From positions 1 through 64,000 of IMG/VR virus record IMGVR_UViG_3300017971_000002: DNA of 64,000 bases; one strand, given 5' to 3'. How positions within the stretch are numbered: position 1 is the first letter of the stretch; the number at the start of each line of letters is the position of its first letter. The notes under the pieces were generated by a model. The model was not told the origin of the DNA and made no database searches. It was given only the letters and a program-made list of their open reading frames with translations. The stretch is from a virus. A program made the position numbers and the translations under genes. Shown piece by piece: positions 59,377 to 64,000 of this stretch.

Positions 59377-59615
59377 CCAAAAAATCCATCACTATTTAAT
59401 GGCGGTTGATGATCGAAATAAACTTTCAAGATGAACCAAAACAAAAGCTGTACGGGTATCGCAATGTAACATGGAACGCCAAATCCAATTGAGAATAACC
59501 CACCGAGACATAGAAACAATAATAATACTATACCAAATAGACCAAATACTATCATTCCTAGGTACTGTAAATATTCAATGAATTCAGACCCTAACATTTT
59601 TAATATCTTTTTCAT
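59373..59615 (-). CDS. small membrane protein
   Basis: 80 aa. Two hydrophobic segments (LGMIVFGLFGIVLLLFLCLG; IAIPVQLLFWFILKVYF). Overlaps both neighbours by 4 nt, so translated with the clamp loader. Family unknown. Confidence 0.68.
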   Translation of the reverse strand: MKKILKMLGSEFIEYLQYLGMIVFGLFGIVLLLFLCLGGLFSIGFGVPCYIAIPVQLLFWFILKVYFDHQPPLNSDGFFG

Positions 59616-60562
59616 TGAATAAGTCCCATTAGTTCAAGCATGAGTGCGGCGAAGTTTATTTCTTTATCAATTGAATGACTATTTTTATACATATACTCAG
59701 CAATGGTTATAATCGCCTCAGGCTGAACTTCTTTAGTCAACATTGGAACAAAATGATGATATAGATTAGTGAACATTTCTTCATAATTGTAATTACTTTC
59801 AATTAAGTATTTTCTTGCATTCCGAAAATCCTTATTGAGAAGATATGTATAGAACTCCTCATCCACTTTCTCATAATTAAAAATATTACTATCTATAACA
59901 CCATTCACTGCACTATACTGTTGACATATTTGAATAGTTTTTCTAATGTCTGGGTAATGATCCTCGACCAACTTTACGATCACGCTATTGTCATAGTCGA
60001 CCTTTTTAAAGTCGAGTATCTTACAGACACGATTGGTCACCTTTGGAACCATTTCGTCTTTAATCTTCTTATCGGTGAAGTTCATATCAAACACCTGGCA
60101 CCTTGACAACACAGGATCCTTTATCTGTGTTATATAGTTGCAAGTAAATATGAATCGACATACCTTATGGAATTCCTCTATCGCTGCACGAAGGCCCATC
60201 TGAAGATTATTGGATGCACCATCGAACTCGTCCATTATGACGATCTTTGGCTTACCATTAAATGACTTTGTGGATGCGAATCTGGAGATGGATGTTCTCA
60301 ATGTATCGATCCCGCTTTCACTGGACACGTTTATATAGAGATAATCCGCGCCTATGTCATTACATAGTGCTTTAGCCAATGTCGTCTTTCCAACACCAGG
60401 GCTGGATGAATACAACATAAGATTTGGTATCTCCTTTTCCTCGACAAACTTCCTAAAGGTCTTCATATATGCCTTCGGAAGTATTATGTCCTCTACGGAC
60501 ATTGGACGAAAAAACTCTATCCAGATATACTTATTCTTTTTTCTCTTTGTGTTAGGTTTCAC
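59612..60562 (-). CDS. 44: clamp-loader large subunit (T4 gp44-like AAA+ ATPase)
   Basis: 316 aa. Walker A SSPGVGKTTLAKAL near 53-66, Walker B IVIMDEFDGA near 107-116, sensor 1 FTCNY near 139, SRC motif DPVLSRCQVFD near 148-158. Four copies with gp62 open and load the sliding clamp (61068). Overlaps neighbours by 4 nt. Confidence 0.92.
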   Translation of the reverse strand: MKPNTKRKKNKYIWIEFFRPMSVEDIILPKAYMKTFRKFVEEKEIPNLMLYSSSPGVGKTTLAKALCNDIGADYLYINVSSESGIDTLRTSISRFASTKSFNGKPKIVIMDEFDGASNNLQMGLRAAIEEFHKVCRFIFTCNYITQIKDPVLSRCQVFDMNFTDKKIKDEMVPKVTNRVCKILDFKKVDYDNSVIVKLVEDHYPDIRKTIQICQQYSAVNGVIDSNIFNYEKVDEEFYTYLLNKDFRNARKYLIESNYNYEEMFTNLYHHFVPMLTKEVQPEAIITIAEYMYKNSHSIDKEINFAALMLELMGLIQ

Positions 60563-61068
60563 CGTCTATTCCTTTTTCTATCCTTTTTCTGTTGTTTCTT
60601 TTTCTTCTTTCTCTTTACCTTAAACTCCTTTTTGAGTTTATGTTCAAGTATGTTGGATGCAGATGTGTGAAACTCTTTTCGGGTTATCCTTCTTTCCCGT
60701 TTATCGTTTCTATGTCTTTCCTTTCTGCCCAACGATATCATACCCGTAAACATCTTTGGAAGATCATGTTTCTCAAAGACACACTTACAAGGATTTGGAA
60801 TCTCTCTTGTTACCTCTTTGTCATCGGCAGAGATCGTGAATGATCTAACCGATACATAGCCTCGACCATGACATTTGTTACAGTCCTTATCAGGATCCTT
60901 AAGAGAGACCCCATGTTGCTGTGCGGCGAGTTTTATTTTTTCCAAATGCGGAAGATCAAAAAACTCACCTTCCTGCCCTTCAGGAACCTGAACATCAATC
61001 TGTTCCTCAACAGGATCCAGACTATAATCTGATCTCAATAGATCATCTTTCTTCTCAGGGTCTTCCAT
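60559..61068 (-). CDS. DnaJ-type zinc motif protein with very basic tail
   Basis: 169 aa between clamp and clamp loader. CNKCHGRGYV near 63-72 and CKCVF give a half DnaJ-like zinc finger. The last 45 residues are almost all Lys/Arg (KKEFKVKRKKKKKQQKKDRK and more), so strong nucleic-acid binding is expected. Overlaps both replication genes by 1-4 nt; perhaps a replication accessory factor. Confidence 0.7.
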   Translation of the reverse strand: MEDPEKKDDLLRSDYSLDPVEEQIDVQVPEGQEGEFFDLPHLEKIKLAAQQHGVSLKDPDKDCNKCHGRGYVSVRSFTISADDKEVTREIPNPCKCVFEKHDLPKMFTGMISLGRKERHRNDKRERRITRKEFHTSASNILEHKLKKEFKVKRKKKKKQQKKDRKRNRR

Positions 61069-61805
61069 TACTCTTCCTCTATTTCTGCGGTGTATAAATC
61101 CAAGGAGATGGCATCATTCTCAAGATACTTGAGCCTGATTATACCTTCCTGCTTGACTTGTATATCATAGGAACCTTCGGGGGCCTTCTCCCAAATATCC
61201 TTTGATAAAGTTATACTAAACTCAGTCCCGTCCCATTCCTCTGTCTTGAACTGAGTCTCATATGAATTATCTTTGTCACCAGTTGACAGCTTGACCGTCA
61301 CCGTGTCCTCGGCGACAGAGATGGTCACATTCTCGGCCTCGATGAGCCTGAGCATGTTTCGTAAATCCTTGAACTGTTCATCACTAATGCAGAATGAAAG
61401 CTCCGGGTCTTTAAAGTCAACCTCTGAGAACCCAACATCAACCGCCTCCGAATCTGAGATGAAGTATGTGATCTTGGACTTGTTCTGTTTTATCTCAAAC
61501 TTCTCATCACCGATCTGGGAAATCTTTGGTTTGTCAAAAACACTAAGCAGCTCGAAGAACTGGCTATAGTCATAAAAGGCGACCTCGTCACCCTCAAACT
61601 CAAAATGTTCCTTTGGCGCGGAAAATTTATATGCGATTGTGGTATCTGGATTAGTACCATCAATGATTATATTTTCAGGCTCCTTGCCCTTCTCAACCTC
61701 CTCATGCTCTATCATTAACTTGGTGTTGATCTTGGTCAACTCGTTGATTAGCTCCAGGGTCTTTTTCTCGAAGGTGACATCCTGGGGTTGTACTTCTTTT
61801 GTCAT
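61068..61805 (-). CDS. 45: DNA polymerase sliding clamp (T4 gp45-like)
   Basis: 245 aa (T4 gp45 is 228) from ATG 61805 behind AGGAG. Acidic beta-rich protein; IAYKFSAPKEHFEFEG, YDYSQFFELLSVFDKP and the long C-terminal strands (GIIRLKYLENDAISLDLYTA) fit the gp45/PCNA fold. The context of gp44- and gp62-like genes supports it. In T4, gp45 also activates late TATAAATA promoters. Confidence 0.87.
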   Translation of the reverse strand: MTKEVQPQDVTFEKKTLELINELTKINTKLMIEHEEVEKGKEPENIIIDGTNPDTTIAYKFSAPKEHFEFEGDEVAFYDYSQFFELLSVFDKPKISQIGDEKFEIKQNKSKITYFISDSEAVDVGFSEVDFKDPELSFCISDEQFKDLRNMLRLIEAENVTISVAEDTVTVKLSTGDKDNSYETQFKTEEWDGTEFSITLSKDIWEKAPEGSYDIQVKQEGIIRLKYLENDAISLDLYTAEIEEE

Positions 61806-61869
61806 CATATTCTCCTTTTAGTTTTTCTCAATATAGAATTTTATTTTTTGGATTATTAGTATTTGTGGA

Positions 61870-62568
61870 TTATAGACCTGATGTATATGGTTTTCTCACG
61901 GCTATTAAGCCAACAAAATTAAAGGAGCGCCAGAATATATCGACAGGTCCAATTTCCTCCATGTCCTTTATCGACTGTTCAATTGATTGTATCTTCATTA
62001 TCTTTCTAAGATCCTTTTCCTTCTGCAGAATGGCGTCTCCGGAGAAATGCTCGTTTTTCTTCTCGTAATATAGACTATTGGTAATGTCCTGAAACTTGGC
62101 GTTACTGGAATATATCTTCTCGCAAGATATAAATGCACCTCCAGGTATCAACGAATTGTTTATCTTCTGAATCAATCTCTTTCTTGATGAGAGGGGTAGA
62201 AATTGTAATGTAAACATTGACACCACAAAGCTCGCAGTGTTGTAGTCATTATAATTTAGAAGGTCAGAACATTCAAAACGGATATCTGGATATTCCTCCT
62301 TCTTGGGCAATAGATTTTTACTTATATCTATGCCGACATATCTTACACCATCCCTTCTATTAAGAGACTTTAGGAATTTTCCAGTGGAACAACCCAAGTC
62401 ATATACATTGGTGTTATCCTCTATGAAATAATCGGATAGATTTCTTACCTGCTCCAAAACAAAAGAGTAGTTTGGTATGGACAGATCAATATGAGTATCG
62501 AAATCTTCCATGTCATCAAATGAGAACTCCTTTGAACCTTTTTTCAAATGATTATCTTTATTTGTCAT
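61870..62568 (-). CDS. CmoA-like SAM-dependent methyltransferase fold
   Basis: 232 aa. FDTHIDLSIPNYSFVLEQV, VYDLGCSTGKFLKSL (SAM site), FTLQFLPLSSRKRLIQKINN, LIPGGAFISCEKIYS and the closing FWRSFNFVGLIAVRKP line up along the whole length with E. coli CmoA (carboxy-SAM synthase), which with CmoB makes cmo5U34 in tRNAs. At the segment matching CmoA's QKR, the phage has QKE, so it may bind plain SAM. No CmoB is in the window. Confidence 0.75.
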   Translation of the reverse strand: MTNKDNHLKKGSKEFSFDDMEDFDTHIDLSIPNYSFVLEQVRNLSDYFIEDNTNVYDLGCSTGKFLKSLNRRDGVRYVGIDISKNLLPKKEEYPDIRFECSDLLNYNDYNTASFVVSMFTLQFLPLSSRKRLIQKINNSLIPGGAFISCEKIYSSNAKFQDITNSLYYEKKNEHFSGDAILQKEKDLRKIMKIQSIEQSIKDMEEIGPVDIFWRSFNFVGLIAVRKPYTSGL

Positions 62569-62758
62569 GTAATATCTCCTTGCATTTATTTCTCACAAGT
62601 TTGCTATCATGTGTCATGTATAGCAACGCATCGTTTTTGGTTTTAATTTTTTCTAAAAGACCCCATCCGGATACTTCATTATAATATTCATCGACTTTCA
62701 TTATATCCTTCTGTTGTCGAATTAACATTCGTTGTAAAACATCAATTGCTCTCTCCAC
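62558..62758 (-). CDS. small protein with KN-ALLY-VR motif
   Basis: 66 aa. The second half KTKNDALLYMTHDSKLVRNK then CKEIL is the motif shared with 21185, 22026 and 63009. The first half is one helix. Overlaps both neighbours by 11-17 nt. Possible assembly or docking peptide; function unknown. Confidence 0.65.
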   Translation of the reverse strand: MERAIDVLQRMLIRQQKDIMKVDEYYNEVSGWGLLEKIKTKNDALLYMTHDSKLVRNKCKEILHDK

Positions 62759-62951
62759 CTTTCTCTCCTTCTCTCTTTATCCGTTTACCATTCCATCCGT
62801 CGCCTCTAAGAATGTAATTCATATCTCCGGGCATGAGTCTTTTACATGGAGCGGCGCAATAGTTACATTTGATTTCAGGAGTCTCTGTGATCGAATGTCG
62901 TTCCTCCTGTATTCTATCGCACCCTACACACTGATAATCGTAGAACGGCAT
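62742..62951 (-). CDS. FmdB-type zinc ribbon protein
   Basis: 69 aa. MPFYDYQCVGCDRIQEERHS, then IKCNYCAAPCKRLMPGDMNY, is the FmdB putative regulatory domain: MP-x-Y-x-Y-x-C-x-x-C and a second C-x-x-C. Found in many phages; role unclear, perhaps transcriptional. Confidence 0.8.
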   Translation of the reverse strand: MPFYDYQCVGCDRIQEERHSITETPEIKCNYCAAPCKRLMPGDMNYILRGDGWNGKRIKREGEKGGESN

Positions 62952-63109
62952 ACCTTTACCTCTATTGCTGGGGGTTTTGAAATTTTATTTATTTGTTTAA
63001 GTATCATATTATCGATCTCTTTTTGAATCTCCTGAGCCATTAGTTTCATCATTAAATGATCGATTGGTTTTTCTTCTAGAGGATTTCCTAGTTTTACTCC
63101 GATTCCCAT
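62924..63109 (-). CDS. small protein resembling a capsid-protein internal segment
   Basis: 61 aa, overlaps its neighbours by 28 and 101 nt. KLMAQEIQKEIDNMILKQIN resembles the helix near the middle of T4-like major capsid proteins (E-I-x-x-E-I-x-R-E). Together with 63009 it may be a cut-up capsid gene. Weak Shine-Dalgarno. Confidence 0.45.
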   Translation of the reverse strand: MGIGVKLGNPLEEKPIDHLMMKLMAQEIQKEIDNMILKQINKISKPPAIEVKVCRSTIISV

Positions 63110-63389
63110 TTTTGTTTTTTTCCTTTAATATGTTTATACAATGTTCTCTAACAAATCTATTATTATGGGTCACATATAATAACGCCTGATTCTTTGTCGT
63201 GATTCTAATTATCAATTTTCTTATTTCCTCGTTTATAAACGCATAAGCCAACCCAGACGGTCCGTTCATTGGTTGAACATTAACAATCTTATTAGCAAAT
63301 AATTTTGGAAACTGTCTCCTTATTAATGGAATTGATAAATTTTCAAATTCTGGCAGTTTATATTTTTGAGATGATTTTTTCATATACAT
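63009..63389 (-). CDS. small protein with major-capsid-like segment and KN-ALLY-VR motif
   Basis: 126 aa. SIPLIRRQFPKLFANKIVNV then QPMNGPSGLAYAF (about 19-51) matches the conserved region of T4-like gp23 (R-R-x-F-P-x-L-x-A-x-x-I-V-x-V-Q-P-M-x-G-P). It is followed at once by TKNQALLYVTHNNRFVREHC, the motif seen in three other genes. The last 35 residues are low-complexity basic and lie in the overlap with 62924. Far too short for a capsid protein. Confidence 0.6.
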   Translation of the reverse strand: MYMKKSSQKYKLPEFENLSIPLIRRQFPKLFANKIVNVQPMNGPSGLAYAFINEEIRKLIIRITTKNQALLYVTHNNRFVREHCINILKEKNKNGNRSKTRKSSRRKTNRSFNDETNGSGDSKRDR

Positions 63390-64000
63390 GCTCCGCGACT
63401 GCCTTCATCAATAGAGGAGGAACGGCCCTTCCAACAAATTCATTTGACTTACTATGTCCAAGTATATTGTAATATTGTGACTTGGTATCAACTTTAATCT
63501 CTGGTTCCTTTAAATCAAGATAGAAACATTTTTCATCCCAACGTTCCTTTGGAAAATCTACGAGAGAACAAATGTATGGTATATCTCCAGAGTCCTGTCC
63601 TGCTTGAAAATTATAACAATTGAATTTCTTTTTAAGTAAATCGTTGACTGAAACTTTTATTCTCTTGAATGGCTGACCCAGTACATCAAAGTCTGATGGG
63701 AATGATTGAAGTAATTTTGATTCGTTCACGGCCGTGTATCTATTGACCAGCGCATGAATGTTATAGTCTGATTGGAGGATCGTCCGATGAGGGTAGAACC
63801 AGTTATCCCGTGGCATCCTCTGGCAGAACGCTTTGAGGTTGTTCTTCTTTGCTATCTTGGTCACCTGATGAAGGGTGGTTAATGGTTTAAACCAGTTATG
63901 TATATAGTCCCACTCCTTCGTCCCGTGGGTCAGATTCCTCTCACAGCCGTTGAATATGAATGGAAACATCACATCTCCCGCCTTTATCGGTCTCTGCCGA
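63358..64000 (-). CDS. DNA C5-methyltransferase-like protein, 5' end outside window
   Basis: 213 codons visible; the frame is open through the right edge, so the start lies outside. RPIKAGDVMFPFIFNGCERN and the C-terminal NILGHSKSNEFVGRAVPPLLMK fit the target-recognition end and motif X (G-N/R-A-V-P-P) of C5-cytosine methyltransferases. Would protect phage DNA from host restriction. Catalytic PC and ENV motifs are not in view, so the assignment is provisional. Confidence 0.58.
   Translation of the reverse strand, partial: RQRPIKAGDVMFPFIFNGCERNLTHGTKEWDYIHNWFKPLTTLHQVTKIAKKNNLKAFCQRMPRDNWFYPHRTILQSDYNIHALVNRYTAVNESKLLQSFPSDFDVLGQPFKRIKVSVNDLLKKKFNCYNFQAGQDSGDIPYICSLVDFPKERWDEKCFYLDLKEPEIKVDTKSQYYNILGHSKSNEFVGRAVPPLLMKAVAEHVYEKIISKI

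Noticed and set aside
61809-61869. Promoter before the sliding clamp
   Set aside because: TATATT is present on the minus strand, but no -35 hexamer lies at 16-17 nt.
1-64000. Prophage attachment sites or integrase
   Set aside because: No integrase, repressor or att-type direct repeat was seen; the gene content fits a lytic T4-like phage.

Overview
The window is part of a large tailed-phage genome of the T4-like superfamily infecting a bacterium, probably Gram-negative. The phage assignment rests on T4-type DNA-replication genes (sliding clamp gp45, clamp-loader gp44 and gp62), a T4 gp1-type dNMP kinase, PseT-type polynucleotide kinase, T4-type RNA ligases, a peptidase M15 endolysin, and several dozen short unknown ORFs that abut or overlap by 1-8 nt. 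Most genes have a GAAAGGA/GGAGG Shine-Dalgarno sequence, and sigma70-type promoters are frequent. The lipoboxes, a Tat signal and a membrane-anchored lytic transglycosylase suggest a Gram-negative host; the host species cannot be read from the sequence.

Layout. 1-26.4 kb (+): an accessory and translation region with 38 recognisable tRNA genes, two aberrant tRNA-like genes and a tmRNA, interleaved with small unknown genes. It also carries a VWA protein, an adenylosuccinate synthetase, a nucleoside deoxyribosyltransferase-like protein, two PTH2-like proteins, HNH proteins, an RNA ligase, Hsp20, an MBD4-like DNA glycosylase, a sugar-nucleotide epimerase and a metallophosphoesterase. The tRNAs cover all 20 amino acids and include an initiator-type tRNA and a probable amber suppressor (anticodon CTA). 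26.6-30.7 kb (-): a primary-type sigma factor, PNK/phosphatase, a SpoT-type HD protein and a PolX-SWIM nucleotidyltransferase. 31.1-37.5 kb (+): DUF6011 and DUF7227 proteins, a TOPRIM protein, a Tat-signal protein, a radical SAM enzyme, a T4 Rnl1-like ligase and a Thg1-like enzyme. 37.5-41.6 kb: short alternating blocks with an Rnl2-like ligase and a SWIM protein. 41.6-64 kb (-): a MoxR/VWA pair, lytic transglycosylase, HNH, dNMP kinase, an 11-member series of leader-bearing proteins, clamp loader, endolysin, glycosyltransferase, sliding clamp, CmoA-like methyltransferase and a truncated C5-methyltransferase-like gene at the right edge.

How the genes fit together. (1) Translation: a near-complete tRNA set, tmRNA, CCA-adding enzyme, Thg1, three RNA ligases, PNK and a CmoA-like enzyme look like a phage kit for making, repairing and modifying tRNA. 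(2) Virion: at least 16 otherwise unrelated proteins share an N-terminal leader of the form M-x-F/W-K-x-x-L-x-E, often with LxE followed by A or G. This matches what is known of the T4 capsid-targeting sequence and prohead-protease site, and suggests that enzymes including the CCA-adding enzyme and a Nudix hydrolase are packaged in the head. (3) Transcription: three promoter classes can be read: TTGAC/AT-N17-TATAAT-like, a phage-typical TTGACA-N16-TATATT with TTTAC or ATTAC before the -10, and T4-late-like TATAAATA boxes.
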